This document shows positions 9,179 to 18,283 of a stretch of 64,000 nucleotides of DNA, piece after piece (within the stretch, counting starts at the first letter, position 1; each line of letters starts with the position of its first letter). The notes under the pieces are model-generated. The model made no database searches, had not been told where the DNA came from, and saw only the letters and a list, made by a program, of their open reading frames with translations. A program made the translations under genes and the position numbers. The DNA comes from Alcaligenaceae bacterium. GTDB taxonomy: Bacteria > Pseudomonadota > Gammaproteobacteria > Burkholderiales > Burkholderiaceae_B. The DNA lies in contig JACCER010000014.1 in NCBI GenBank assembly GCA_013416445.1, positions 1-64,000 on the forward strand, written 5' to 3'.

Positions 9179-9649
9179 TTATTGCGGGCCGGAGTGCTTG
9201 ATACTGGCCGGAGCGATTCGTAGCGGGATGGTTACTGGCCCATCGTTGATCAGGTGCACTTGCATGTCTGCCGCGAATTCGCCGGTGGCGACGATGGCGT
9301 GCTGTTTTTGCGCCTGGGAAACGAAATGCTCATAGAGCGCACGGCCAAGTTCTGGTGCGGCTGCCTGGGTGAAACCTGGCCGGTTGCCTTTGCGGGTATC
9401 GGCTGCCAACGTGAATTGGCTGACGATCAGCAGCCCGCCATTCATATCTTGAACGCTACGGTTCATGCGCCCATTTTCGTCTGGAAAGATGCGCAGCTTG
9501 AGAATCTTGGCAAGCAACTGGTCGGCTTCCAGGCGGGTGTCGTCCTGTTCGGCGCACAGCAATACCAACAGGCCGGCGCCGATTTCGCCTATTGTGTTTT
9601 CGTCGACCATGACTTTCGCCATGGCGACACGCTGGAGTACGGATATCAT
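9179..9649 (-). CDS. dtd: D-aminoacyl-tRNA deacylase
   Basis: At 156 residues this is a full-length Dtd, which hydrolyses D-aminoacyl-tRNA and Gly-tRNA(Ala) mischarging products. The two family motifs are present: SQFTL at 77-81 followed by DTRKGNRPGF, and NDGPVT at 135-140 containing the cross-subunit Gly-cisPro (137-138). One small deviation is GEFAADM where many members have GxFGADM. It is a cytoplasmic homodimer in known species. The gene is transcribed in the same direction as the MFS operon downstream but is separated by about 115 bp. Confidence 0.93.
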   Translation of the reverse strand: MISVLQRVAMAKVMVDENTIGEIGAGLLVLLCAEQDDTRLEADQLLAKILKLRIFPDENGRMNRSVQDMNGGLLIVSQFTLAADTRKGNRPGFTQAAAPELGRALYEHFVSQAQKQHAIVATGEFAADMQVHLINDGPVTIPLRIAPASIKHSGPQ

Positions 9650-9663
9650 GAGGCGGGATGTTC

Positions 9664-9692
9664 TTCCATTTCCAAATCAAACGTGCACTTTG
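9664..9692. repeat. 29-bp repeat, copy 1 (pair with 54167-54195)
   Basis: This 29-base stretch, containing AAATCAAACGTGCACTTTG, recurs at 54167-54195 with a single mismatch. Here it is directly upstream of dtd and 37 bp from a REP-like element. The second copy is also beside a REP-like element. Confidence 0.75.
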
Positions 9693-9728
9693 CACGTTGT
9701 TATGTTGGGTTTTCCTGCACGCAGCATT

Positions 9729-9760
9729 CGTAGGTTGGAGTAGCGCGTAATCCGACAAAC
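9729..9760. repeat. REP-like palindrome, copy 1 (diverged left arm)
   Basis: A left arm (CGTAGGTTGGAGTAGCGC) is joined to the right arm GCGTAATCCGACAAAC. It lies between dtd and the end of the acyl-CoA ligase gene at 9765. Confidence 0.6.
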
Positions 9761-9764
9761 AACC

Positions 9765-11336
9765 TCAAGTTTTTTTGCGTAGATCATAGCCATGGTCGGC
9801 CACACCTGCTTCATCATGGTAGCGATCCTTAAGGACACGCCGTAATAGTTTGCCTGTTTCCAGTTTGGGCAGGCTGTCTACGAACACCATGCGCTGGGGT
9901 CGCTTCAGCTTGCTGAGCACATCTTCTGTTTGCGCTGCAATGGCCTGCGCCATTGTTTCGCTGGCTTCGGCGCCCGGTTGAAGCACGATGACAGCCAAGG
10001 CCTGCTCGCCAAAATCGACATGTGGTACGCCTACGACGGCTGCTTCATATACGGCTGGATGACGCAAGAGTGCGGTTTCGATCTCTTGTGGATAGAGGTT
10101 GACGCCTCCTGAAAGAATCAAGTCAGTGCGGCGGTCGCTAAGGAAGAGGTAGCCTTGTTCGTCAACATGACCAATGTCGCCATAGGTGGCCCAGCCCTTT
10201 TCATTGATAGCCTGCTGCGTTTTTTCTTCGTCATTCAGATAGGCGAAGAGGCTGATGCCAGAGAAGTAGACTAATCCGCGCTCGCCTGTGCCCAATTCTT
10301 GGCCATCATCGCCAACTATGTGCACCTGGCCGGAAATGGCACGCCCTACTGAGCCTGGGCGCTCGCGCCACTCGCTTGAATGGATCAATGTTATGCCGCA
10401 GCCTTCAGAGCCACCATAATATTCAAGCAGGATGTCGCCCCACCAGTCCAGCATTGCCTGTTTGACTGGTATGGGGCAGGGTGCGGCGGCATGGATGGCG
10501 ACTTTGTGGCTGGATAGGTCATAGCGTTGCTTGACCTCGTCGGGTAATTGCAGCATTCGGCTCAGCATGGTTGGAACCCACTGGCTGTGAGTGGCCTGAT
10601 GGCGCTCGATCAGCGCCAGCGCTTGCTCAGCGTCAAATCGGTCCATGATGACTGCCTGCCCGCCTAGATCAAGTACACGCAGCATGAAGCGCAAGGGCGC
10701 GGCATGGTACATCGGTGCAGGCGAGAGATAGATAGTGCTTGCGTCTATGCGCATATACTTGTTTGTGACCACGACTTCGGGCTCCATCTGGTGCCGATAG
10801 CTGCTGGGCAGCAATGCTTTCATCACGCCTTTGGGGCGGCCAGTGGTGCCCGATGAATACAGCAGGTCCCGGCCTACCGGACGGTCGCTGAAATCTATGG
10901 GATCACCGGTTAGTGTTTTTAATGAGTCTTCGAGCGCGGGTACGCCATCGCAGCTTTCATCGACTGTCCAGCATGCTATTTTCAGGTTATGGCGTACCTC
11001 GCGCAACTGCTTCAGTGTCTTGGTTGATGTGATAACCAGTTGTGCATTGCAGTCTTGTACGATGTAGGCGACTTCTGGCGGCGTTAAATGCGTGCCTATT
11101 ACCGCAGAGTAAAGCCCGGCCATTTTTGAGGCCAGCACAATTTCAAGGATTTCCGATCGATTTTCCAATAGCACTGCCAGGACGTCACCCGCCTTCAGCC
11201 CTTGGCTAGCCAACCATTGCGCTAGTTGTTTCGCACGAACAGCCAGGGCGCCAGCGGTGATCTGCTCGCCTGTACTGGCCATGGTCAATGCCAGGCGCTC
11301 GGGATGGGCTTCGGCCCAGCTGAAGAAATTGTGCAT
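9765..11336 (-). CDS. AMP-dependent acyl-CoA synthetase/ligase
   Basis: The 523-residue ANL enzyme has the P-loop YSSGTTGRPKG at 160-170, the motif YYGGSEG, the hinge YGDIGHVDEQGYLFLSDR and the C-terminal KLETGKLLRR with the catalytic Lys. It should form an acyl-CoA from a free acid, ATP and CoA. It is monocistronic on the minus strand and faces away from the HSD10-like SDR gene across a 310-bp gap. A Shine-Dalgarno (AGGAGAC) precedes the ATG. The neighbourhood of acyl-CoA dehydrogenases suggests a fatty or aryl-alkanoic acid substrate. Confidence 0.87.
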   Translation of the reverse strand: MHNFFSWAEAHPERLALTMASTGEQITAGALAVRAKQLAQWLASQGLKAGDVLAVLLENRSEILEIVLASKMAGLYSAVIGTHLTPPEVAYIVQDCNAQLVITSTKTLKQLREVRHNLKIACWTVDESCDGVPALEDSLKTLTGDPIDFSDRPVGRDLLYSSGTTGRPKGVMKALLPSSYRHQMEPEVVVTNKYMRIDASTIYLSPAPMYHAAPLRFMLRVLDLGGQAVIMDRFDAEQALALIERHQATHSQWVPTMLSRMLQLPDEVKQRYDLSSHKVAIHAAAPCPIPVKQAMLDWWGDILLEYYGGSEGCGITLIHSSEWRERPGSVGRAISGQVHIVGDDGQELGTGERGLVYFSGISLFAYLNDEEKTQQAINEKGWATYGDIGHVDEQGYLFLSDRRTDLILSGGVNLYPQEIETALLRHPAVYEAAVVGVPHVDFGEQALAVIVLQPGAEASETMAQAIAAQTEDVLSKLKRPQRMVFVDSLPKLETGKLLRRVLKDRYHDEAGVADHGYDLRKKT

Positions 11337-11646
11337 TTTTTGTCTCCTGGTTACATGCGATATTTACGCCGGCCTGTCTTGTCCGGCATGTGCGTGCAAT
11401 AATACATTATTGAGTCTTCCGTCTCTATTTTTATATTTTATTTGTGCATGTAATCAAGATTCATCAATTATGTTTTGATGAGTTTGTAGTGCGCTGATGC
11501 TTTTGTGTTAAAAATGACTTGTAAGTCTCAGTAAGGCAGTGGTTGCTGTGGTCACTGCTTTTGCAGGTCGGATCAGCATAGGGTAATCCGACAAACAACC
11601 ATTGCCTACCGTACCCATTTTATTTCAGCAAGAAAGTGAAAACACC
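11337..11646. promoter_or_regulatory. Divergent intergenic region with one REP-like element
   Basis: This gap separates two divergently transcribed genes and must hold both promoters. The centre is AT-rich (about 11395-11520). I see no convincing paired -35/-10 boxes. The only structured feature is the REP-like element at 11563-11600. Confidence 0.4.
11563..11600. repeat. REP-like palindrome, copy 2
   Basis: The arms read GCAGGTCGGATCAGC and GGGTAATCCGACAAACAACC. The element sits about 47 bp upstream of the SDR start, so it lies in the 5' region rather than at a 3' end. Confidence 0.7.
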
Positions 11647-12414
11647 ATGAAACTACAATCAAACATGACAGCCATTGTGACTGGCGGTGCTTCCGGCTTG
11701 GGCTTGGCATCGGCTATTCAGTTGCTCGACCGTGGCTTGCGAGTCGTTATTGTCGACCTGAATGAAGAGCTGGGCATGGCCATGCAGCAGCAACACGAAG
11801 GCCAAGTGCGTTTCGTCAAGGCCGATGTGGCCGACGGAGACCAGATGGTCAAGGCTATCGAGGCTGCCGAAGAGTTCGGGAATTTTCGCGCGCTGGTGCA
11901 TTGTGCAGGTGTGGGCGGGCCGTTACGCTTGGTCGAAAGGGATGGCAGCCCCGGTTCGCTGGAAAAATACACCAATATCGTGCGCATTAACCTGATTGGC
12001 ACCTTCAATACTTTGCGACTTGCGGCTGCCAGTATGGCCAAGAATGAACCCATTGACGGCGAACGCGGCGCTTGCGTGCTTACCGCTTCAGTAGCCGGAT
12101 ACGAAGGCCAGATCGGTCAGGTTCCCTACGCTTCGGCCAAGGCGGGTGTTATAGGCATGACAATAGTGGCTGCCCGCGACCTGGCTTCGAAAATGATACG
12201 CGTTTGCACGATTGCCCCCGGCTTGTTCGATACGCCTATTCTTGCCAAACTGCCCGAAAACGTACGCCAGTCGCTAAGTGCCTCGGTACCTAACCCCGCA
12301 CGTCTTGGCCATCCAAACGAATATGCCATGACTGCCTTGCATATCCTTGAGAACCCCATGCTCAATGGTGAAACCATCCGGCTGGATGGTGCCATCCGTA
12401 TGCAACCACGGTAA
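11647..12414 (+). CDS. SDR oxidoreductase, HSD17B10/3-hydroxyacyl-CoA dehydrogenase type II-like
   Basis: The ATG at 11647 gives a 255-residue protein. The upstream in-frame start at 11602 has no ribosome site. The cofactor motif TGGASGLG is at 12-19, with catalytic Ser148, Tyr161 and Lys165 (YASAKAG). The end (LGHPNEYAMTALHILENPMLNGETIRLDGA) is characteristic of the 17-beta-HSD type 10 branch, which oxidises 3-hydroxyacyl-CoA and 2-methyl-3-hydroxyacyl-CoA with NAD. With the adjacent ligase and dehydrogenase it would supply the third step of a beta-oxidation round. It is the only plus-strand gene between dtd and the MCP gene. Confidence 0.85.
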   Translation: MKLQSNMTAIVTGGASGLGLASAIQLLDRGLRVVIVDLNEELGMAMQQQHEGQVRFVKADVADGDQMVKAIEAAEEFGNFRALVHCAGVGGPLRLVERDGSPGSLEKYTNIVRINLIGTFNTLRLAAASMAKNEPIDGERGACVLTASVAGYEGQIGQVPYASAKAGVIGMTIVAARDLASKMIRVCTIAPGLFDTPILAKLPENVRQSLSASVPNPARLGHPNEYAMTALHILENPMLNGETIRLDGAIRMQPR

Positions 12415-12433
12415 TGCGAATATAGCGGCTGAT

Positions 12434-12470
12434 TTGTCGGATTAGCGCCGCAAGGCGCGTAATCCGACAC
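12434..12470. repeat. REP-like palindrome, copy 3
   Basis: A near-perfect inverted repeat: TTGTCGGATTAGCGC and GCGCGTAATCCGACA around CGCAAG. It lies between the convergent ends of the SDR gene and the acyl-CoA dehydrogenase gene, where it could also act as a terminator. Confidence 0.8.
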
Positions 12471-12516
12471 TAGTCGCCCCATGGTTTCCACTTCTAGGGC
12501 GTCAAGCAAATGGCAT

Positions 12517-13683
12517 TCAGCCCAGCGCGTGCGCCTCGAGGCTGCGGGCAATCAGTTCCTTCATTACTTCGTTGCTGCCGCCGTAAATGCGGCCTACCCG
12601 CGCATCGGCATACATCCGGGCAATCGGGTATTCGTTCATGTAACCGAAGCCGCCAAATAGTTGCAGGCATTCATCCACCACCTTGCAAACCGTGTCGCTG
12701 ACCCACCATTTGGCCATGGCCGAGGTCGGTAGATCCAGCTCGTTCTTCATTGCGCGCAGCACGCAGTCATCCACAAAGCTTTGTGCCACGGTTGCCAGCG
12801 TCTGGCACTCGGCCAGCTTGAAGCGCGTGTTCTGCATTTTCATCAGTGTGTTGCCAAAGACCTTGCGCTGGTTGACGTAGGCGAGTGTTTCAGTCACGGC
12901 GCGTTGCAGTGTGGCAACGCCGCCTGTGGCGACGATCAGGCGCTCGCGCGGCAGTTGATTCATCAACTGGATGAAGCCCTGGCCCTCTTGGGGGCCCAAC
13001 AGGTTCTCGCAAGGCACGCGCATCTCGTCAAAGAACAGTTCGCAGGTGTCAGTGCTGTGCTGACCAATTTTGTCGAGCAACTTGCCGCGGCGATAGCCTT
13101 CCTGATTATTGGTTTCCACTACGATGATGGACAGGCCTTTACCGCCTTTTTCTTGGCCGGTGCGCGCCACTACGAACACCAGGTCAGCGTGCCAGCCATT
13201 AGTTATGAAGGTCTTGGCGCCATTGATGACATAGTGATCGCCGTCTTTGCGTGCGCTGGTGCGCAGGGCTTGAAGGTCGGTGCCGGCTCCGGGTTCCGTC
13301 ATGGCGATGGCGGCCACCAGTTCGCCTTTGGCCATGCGAGGCAGCCAACGGCGTTTTTGTTCTTCGGTGCCGAATTGCAGAAGATAATGTGCAACGATGC
13401 CAGAGTGCACATTGTTTGAGCCGCCGCCCACCAGTGCATAGTTCTGTGCTTGTATGATTACCGCGTCGTGGCGGAAGTCACCGCCGCCACCACCGTATTC
13501 TTCGGGGATACTGATGCACAGCAGGCCGGCAGCGCCGAGCTTGTTCCAGTATTCGCGTTCGGCCTTGTGCTCTGCGCGCCAGCGCATTTCATTTGGCACC
13601 GCTTCACGCTCGTAGAAGCGCCGGGCGGTGTCGGCCAGCAGTTCCAGATCTTCGTTCATCCAGGGGGACGGTCTTTGCAGCAT
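12517..13683 (-). CDS. Acyl-CoA dehydrogenase (LCAD-like)
   Basis: This FAD enzyme of 388 residues catalyses alpha,beta-dehydrogenation of acyl-CoA and passes electrons to ETF. It shows MTEPGAGTDLQALRT in the middle domain and ends with LFGGFGYMNEYPIARMYAD and IYGGSNEVMKELIAR. The Gly in IYGG means the catalytic base is not at the MCAD position. In long-chain acyl-CoA dehydrogenase, which shares this ending, the base lies in an earlier helix. The Shine-Dalgarno (GGAG) supports the ATG at 13683. It converges with the SDR gene across a REP element. Confidence 0.9.
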   Translation of the reverse strand: MLQRPSPWMNEDLELLADTARRFYEREAVPNEMRWRAEHKAEREYWNKLGAAGLLCISIPEEYGGGGGDFRHDAVIIQAQNYALVGGGSNNVHSGIVAHYLLQFGTEEQKRRWLPRMAKGELVAAIAMTEPGAGTDLQALRTSARKDGDHYVINGAKTFITNGWHADLVFVVARTGQEKGGKGLSIIVVETNNQEGYRRGKLLDKIGQHSTDTCELFFDEMRVPCENLLGPQEGQGFIQLMNQLPRERLIVATGGVATLQRAVTETLAYVNQRKVFGNTLMKMQNTRFKLAECQTLATVAQSFVDDCVLRAMKNELDLPTSAMAKWWVSDTVCKVVDECLQLFGGFGYMNEYPIARMYADARVGRIYGGSNEVMKELIARSLEAHALG

Positions 13684-13847
13684 ATTTGAACTCCGGTGGT
13701 CGTCAGTGAGTCATAAAAGCCAAAATGCAGTTTTGTTTCAGACTGTTTTGCTTTTAAATTGAGACGATGGTATCGGAAATAGAAAAAGCATGCAATAGCA
13801 AATACGTAGCCGACAATGGATATTTCACGCTGGCCGTGGTCGGGGGC

Positions 13848-13886
13848 GTAGGTCGGATTAGGCGCATCAGCGCCGTAATCCGACAA
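13848..13886. repeat. REP-like palindrome, copy 4
   Basis: The left arm GTAGGTCGGATTAGGCGC and right arm GGCGCTGATG complement read here as GCGCCGTAATCCGACAAC. It lies in the 267-bp gap between the Bug gene end and the dehydrogenase start, closer to the Bug side. Confidence 0.8.
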
Positions 13887-13950
13887 CATCATCGTGGCAA
13901 AAATGCAGAACTTCCAGGGGTTACCTTGGTGATGGTTCGTTTTCGCTGCG

Positions 13951-14952
13951 TTAAAGTGGATCTATCTGCAGACTCAGGGACTTGATCAACTTGCCCCAGC
14001 GCACGGTTTCTTCTTGTATATAGGTGCCATATGCTTCCGGGCTTGCCGATAACAGAGGGTTTTCTCCGCGTTGTTTCATTTGTTGCTGCAACTCGGGAGA
14101 GCCCAGCGCCTTGGCCATTGCCTGATACAGAACCTGGATTACAGGCTCGGGCGTACCGGTGGGGGCCATAAGGCCAAAATCGGAGTTGGCGATCAGGTCT
14201 GGATAGCCAGACTCAGCAAAGGTCTTTACGCCGTCAGGCATGAAGAAGCGATCATAGCCCATCGAGGCGATGATCTTGGTTAAACCTGCCTTATGATTGG
14301 TTACAGCAGTCGAGACCCCATCAGTCAGAAGATCTACACGACCAGAACTAAGGTCTGCCACCGCTTGGGATACGCCTTTGTAAGGGACCAGTTCGACCTT
14401 GATATCAAAGCGTTGAGCAAGCCATGCAGCAATAATGTGGGACTGGGTGCCCAAGCCCACTGTTCCAAAAGCCAGGCCCTCTGGTTTTGTCTTGGCATAG
14501 GCGATCAATTCTGCCACTGTATTGGCAGGAAGCATAGGCGATGCACTGATTACATAGGGCCAGCGCGCGTATTGCGAAATCGGGGTCAGGTCTGAAACCT
14601 TGTACGGCAGTTCTTTATAAAGATGTGGGTTGGTGCTTACGATGGTGCCTACGGATAGCAGCAAGGTGTACCCATCTTTGGGAGCCTTGGTCACAAAACT
14701 GGCCGCCACAAGACCACCTGCACTGGGGCGGTTGTTGACAATGATAGGTACCCCCAGGGCCTTGCTCATACCCTCGGCCAGCCCTCGTGCGCTTGTATCC
14801 GTTGGTCCTCCTGGGGCATAAGGCACGATGATAGTAATGGGCTTGGTTGGAAACTGCTGTGCCATGACAGGGAAAGTTCCAAGTGCGGCTAGGCCGAAAA
14901 TGAAACCATTGAAACCACGCCTGCTTTTGTTGATGATCTGATTGATACTCAT
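13951..14952 (-). CDS. Bug-family (TctC-type) periplasmic binding protein
   Basis: The ATG at 14952 has the Shine-Dalgarno AAGGAGA and gives 333 residues. The frame to 15000 would overlap the preceding gene. A signal peptide ends near PVMA-QQ and is followed by the family hallmark FPTKPITIIVPYAPGGPTD. Bug proteins bind carboxylates and usually work with TctA/TctB membrane subunits. No tctAB genes are in the window, which is common for the expanded Bug families of Alcaligenaceae. It ends the minus-strand acyl-CoA gene run, so its ligand may be the acid degraded by that cluster. Confidence 0.88.
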   Translation of the reverse strand: MSINQIINKSRRGFNGFIFGLAALGTFPVMAQQFPTKPITIIVPYAPGGPTDTSARGLAEGMSKALGVPIIVNNRPSAGGLVAASFVTKAPKDGYTLLLSVGTIVSTNPHLYKELPYKVSDLTPISQYARWPYVISASPMLPANTVAELIAYAKTKPEGLAFGTVGLGTQSHIIAAWLAQRFDIKVELVPYKGVSQAVADLSSGRVDLLTDGVSTAVTNHKAGLTKIIASMGYDRFFMPDGVKTFAESGYPDLIANSDFGLMAPTGTPEPVIQVLYQAMAKALGSPELQQQMKQRGENPLLSASPEAYGTYIQEETVRWGKLIKSLSLQIDPL

Positions 14953-14992
14953 GTTATGTCTCCTTGTGTTGTAACGATTCACTCTTTGTTGT

Positions 14993-17179
14993 TTAGTCAT
15001 TCATGCACATAATTTCATCCACCATGCATCTCGTTTTTTTGACGATCAGCGCATCTACGGCCACAATCCTGTCGTGGCTGCAAATTAACGGATTCACGTC
15101 AATTTCCTGGATTTGTTCTCCATGATCAGCAATAAGCTGGGATACTCTGCTTATTACCTCGGCCAAACGGTCAATGGCTATGGGCTTGCTGCCGCGAAAC
15201 CCATGCAAAAGCGCCCGACCTTTCAATTTTTCCAGCATTCGCATTGCCTCTGCGGGCGTAACCGGAGCCAATGCAGTCACCGTGTCGTTGAGCAGCTCAA
15301 CCAGAATGCCGCCAAGTCCGATAACAATCAGTGGGCCGAACAGGACGTCTTCACGTGCTCCAACCATGACCTCCAGTCCTTGCGGTATCATCTGCTGGAC
15401 CAAAACGCCACGCACCCCTTCGGGGCTAGTGAGCGTATATGCATTTTTTAGTATGGTTTTATATGCTGTGCGAACCTCTTGTGTGCTACGCAGATTCAGT
15501 CGGATCACATCCGCTTCAGTCTTGTGTGGAATGTGAGCAGACTCGACCTTGAGCGCCACCGGGTAGCCCAGCCATTCTGCATGTCGGACTGCATCAGATT
15601 CGCTTTGTGCCAGTTCTTCGTGGGTCACTGGCACGCCATAGGCCGCCAGTACTTGCGTGGCCTGACTTTCGCCAAGTACGTCGCCGGTAACAGCATCAAG
15701 CAGGCGTGCTGCATCTCGCACGGGTTTGTGCTCTTGCCAGGGAAGCTCGCTCGGCTCGGTATCTTGTGCCAGACGTAAGCGCTCACGCTTGTGCCATGAG
15801 GCAATAGCGCCAAAACACCTGTCCATGGACCGAAACAAGGCAACGTGCTCGTTGCCGGCTGACTCGCGTGCCCCGGGGCCATCGTTCCATTGGGACACTA
15901 ATACGTTACATGCGATTTTTCCGTGCTTTGCAGCCAACTGGCCGATCATGGCCACGCGCGCCGCGGCGGTTGCATATGCCTGCGGCTGAGCCAGTAAAAG
16001 TACGTCATAGGCGCCATCGCCAATGAGGGCTTCAGCGCACTCTGCCAATGATTCGGGATTATTGACAACTTGTGCCGTAACGTCGCAGGGATTTCGGCTT
16101 GAGCCGAAGTCTGGGATCTGCTGTTTTAGGCGTTCCGCCACCACAGGGGACGGTTGAGGTAAAGCCACATGATGCAGCTCTGCAAAATCGGCGGCCATAA
16201 TGGCTGCTCCACCAGAGGGGCTCAGGACCGCGACCCCTTCCGCTCGAGGCTTGGGTGCCTTGGCAAAAAAAGCGGCGACTTCGATGATGTCCTCAAAGCG
16301 GTCAACCAGAATGGCGCCGGTTCGTTCCAGCATGGCCTTGTAGGCAGCGTCTGAGCCTGCGAGCGCCCCGGTGTGAGAAACCGCCGCCGCAGCGCCTTGT
16401 TCACCTCGTGCGATTTTGTTCACGATCAGGGGCTTGTCATTTTTCCAGGCAATCTCGGCAGCCGCCATGAGGCGTCTGGGGTGTCTCATGCCCTCAAGCA
16501 TGCAAACAATTGCCTTGCAGGCAGGGTCCTCGGAAAGATAACTGACCAGATCAGCGACATCGACATCGCAGGAGTTGCCTGTGCTAAGCAGATGGCTGAA
16601 CGAGGCGCCTATGGTGACAGCGTCACCCAGAGAAAACGATAGGCCTCCAGACTGGCTGGCAACACCAATAGAGGCGCTTAAAAGACGATCACAAGGATGA
16701 TAGGACGTAAACGACAGCAGCGCTTGATCGGCGTAGTTGGCAAACCCCATGGAGTTGGGGCCAACGATGCGCAGGCCGGTTTCACGGGCAATTTGGGTCA
16801 GCCTGGTTTCTAGCTCTTGGCCGTGCGCTTTGCCGGTTTCTGTATAGCCCGAGGCGAAGATCACTACTCCGCCTGCACCAACTCGAGCACAAGACAGCAC
16901 ACACGCCTCTACGGCGTCGCGAGGCACTGCCAGCACCACGCAGTCGGGCGTTTCCGGTAACGACTCCAGATCAGGATAAGCCTTCAGGTCGCAGATCGAG
17001 TCGTAATTCGGGTTGACTGGATAAATTGCGCCATTGAAGGTTTTCAAATTCGCAAGTACACGCTCGCCGAAAGAGCCTTTGCGTGGCGATGCCCCGATGA
17101 TTGCGACACTTCGTGGCGCAAGCAGGCGCGTTAATTCGTCCCGACTGTACAGGCGCAGGCGTGGTTCGATGATACTCAT
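14993..17179 (-). CDS. Acyl-CoA synthetase, NDP-forming (acetate-CoA ligase family), fused single chain
   Basis: The 728-residue chain combines a CoA-binding Rossmann domain (SVAIIGASPRKGSFG near 24-38), succinyl-CoA-synthetase-like domains with the phospho-histidine H269 in SHTGALAG, and a C-terminal ATP-grasp domain (GYPVALKVESAHIPHKTEADVI). Enzymes of this type form acyl-CoA from acid, CoA and ATP with release of ADP and phosphate. The start overlaps the stop of the upstream dehydrogenase gene by four bases (ATGA), so the two are translationally coupled. It is a second, mechanistically different ligase in the same region as the AMP-forming one at 9.8 kb. Confidence 0.88.
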   Translation of the reverse strand: MSIIEPRLRLYSRDELTRLLAPRSVAIIGASPRKGSFGERVLANLKTFNGAIYPVNPNYDSICDLKAYPDLESLPETPDCVVLAVPRDAVEACVLSCARVGAGGVVIFASGYTETGKAHGQELETRLTQIARETGLRIVGPNSMGFANYADQALLSFTSYHPCDRLLSASIGVASQSGGLSFSLGDAVTIGASFSHLLSTGNSCDVDVADLVSYLSEDPACKAIVCMLEGMRHPRRLMAAAEIAWKNDKPLIVNKIARGEQGAAAAVSHTGALAGSDAAYKAMLERTGAILVDRFEDIIEVAAFFAKAPKPRAEGVAVLSPSGGAAIMAADFAELHHVALPQPSPVVAERLKQQIPDFGSSRNPCDVTAQVVNNPESLAECAEALIGDGAYDVLLLAQPQAYATAAARVAMIGQLAAKHGKIACNVLVSQWNDGPGARESAGNEHVALFRSMDRCFGAIASWHKRERLRLAQDTEPSELPWQEHKPVRDAARLLDAVTGDVLGESQATQVLAAYGVPVTHEELAQSESDAVRHAEWLGYPVALKVESAHIPHKTEADVIRLNLRSTQEVRTAYKTILKNAYTLTSPEGVRGVLVQQMIPQGLEVMVGAREDVLFGPLIVIGLGGILVELLNDTVTALAPVTPAEAMRMLEKLKGRALLHGFRGSKPIAIDRLAEVISRVSQLIADHGEQIQEIDVNPLICSHDRIVAVDALIVKKTRCMVDEIMCMND

Positions 17180-18270
17180 GCCGCTACCTCACCGAATCTG
17201 TCCATGTGGAAATTGGTATCGCCCCACGTCATGCCAATAGCATGCAGCCGTCGGCAATAGCGAGTCAGCTTGAATTCTCGAGTCATGCCCATGCCGCCCA
17301 GGCTTTGAGTTATTTGTTCACACACATGCCTGATGTAGCGCCCCAGAAGTGCCTTGGCGGCCGAGACTCGTTGTTGCCGCAATGTTTCCGAGTCCGATTG
17401 CATGCCGGAGGCAGCCATTAGGGCTATGGAATGAGTCTGTTCCACAGAGGCCATGATATCGACGATGCGATGTTGCAGAACCTGAAAGCTTGAAAGAGGT
17501 TTGCCAAACTGCTTGCGTGTATTCAAGTGTTCAAGCGTCTGTTCCATAAGAGCTTCCATTAGTCCCCAAGCTTCGGCACATAAAGCCGTGCGCCCCATGT
17601 CAAGGCCCCATTCCAGACTGGATACTCCATTGATAAACGCTGTGAGCTCTCTGGATGCTTCGGCCTGGACTCCATCAAACTGGATTTCAGTCGAAGAAAT
17701 ATCGTCAAGACCGGGGTATACATCCATCAGCAAGCCTTTTGACTGCGTATCGATGCAGAATAAGCGTTCCTTGCCAGTGTCGGCACACTGTGCAGGAACA
17801 ATCAGCCAATCGGCCTGATTCCCGGCGAGCACCGCCGATTTCCTTCCATATATCCGCCCATCCCGCCACAACACGCCCTCTGGTTGAGGCTGGTCATTGT
17901 CATCTTCGGAGGCAATGGCGAATAAGGTAGAGCCATTCGCCAATGCGGGCAACCAGTACGCCTGCTGTGTCGGACTAGCTGCTCGTTCCAGAATAGAGGC
18001 TGCAACAACGGCATTGCTGAGATAAGGTTCACTGACCAGGCCGCGGCCAAACATGCGCATCACGAGCAAGGCATCTGTTATATCCTTGCCTAAACCGCCA
18101 TGCTCGACGGGCACCAGCAAGCCCAGAAGGCCAAGCTCAGCGAGCATCTTCCAGCGTGCCCTGGTCGTATCGGCAAGGGCTCCAGAGCCAGAGCCTTGGT
18201 ACTCTTTTTCAACGAAACGGCGTACTGCGTCTTCCAGCATTTGCTGTTCTTCAGTGAGCGAGAAGTTCAT
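17176..18270 (-). CDS. Acyl-CoA dehydrogenase, small/partner subunit (PimD-like)
   Basis: The 364-residue protein has the ACAD N-terminus (MNFSLTEEQQMLEDAVRRFV) and the helical C-terminal domain (SLGGMGMTREFKLTRYCRRL). It lacks the usual GGTxEI end motif. It sits 13 bp downstream of another ACAD gene. Adjacent unequal ACAD genes occur in PimC/PimD-like and steroid-degrading FadE pairs, which form heteromeric enzymes acting on bulky or dicarboxylic acyl-CoAs. I infer the same here. The Shine-Dalgarno (AAAAGGGA) supports the start. Confidence 0.85.
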   Translation of the reverse strand: MNFSLTEEQQMLEDAVRRFVEKEYQGSGSGALADTTRARWKMLAELGLLGLLVPVEHGGLGKDITDALLVMRMFGRGLVSEPYLSNAVVAASILERAASPTQQAYWLPALANGSTLFAIASEDDNDQPQPEGVLWRDGRIYGRKSAVLAGNQADWLIVPAQCADTGKERLFCIDTQSKGLLMDVYPGLDDISSTEIQFDGVQAEASRELTAFINGVSSLEWGLDMGRTALCAEAWGLMEALMEQTLEHLNTRKQFGKPLSSFQVLQHRIVDIMASVEQTHSIALMAASGMQSDSETLRQQRVSAAKALLGRYIRHVCEQITQSLGGMGMTREFKLTRYCRRLHAIGMTWGDTNFHMDRFGEVAA

Positions 18271-18283
18271 GCATTTCCCTTTT

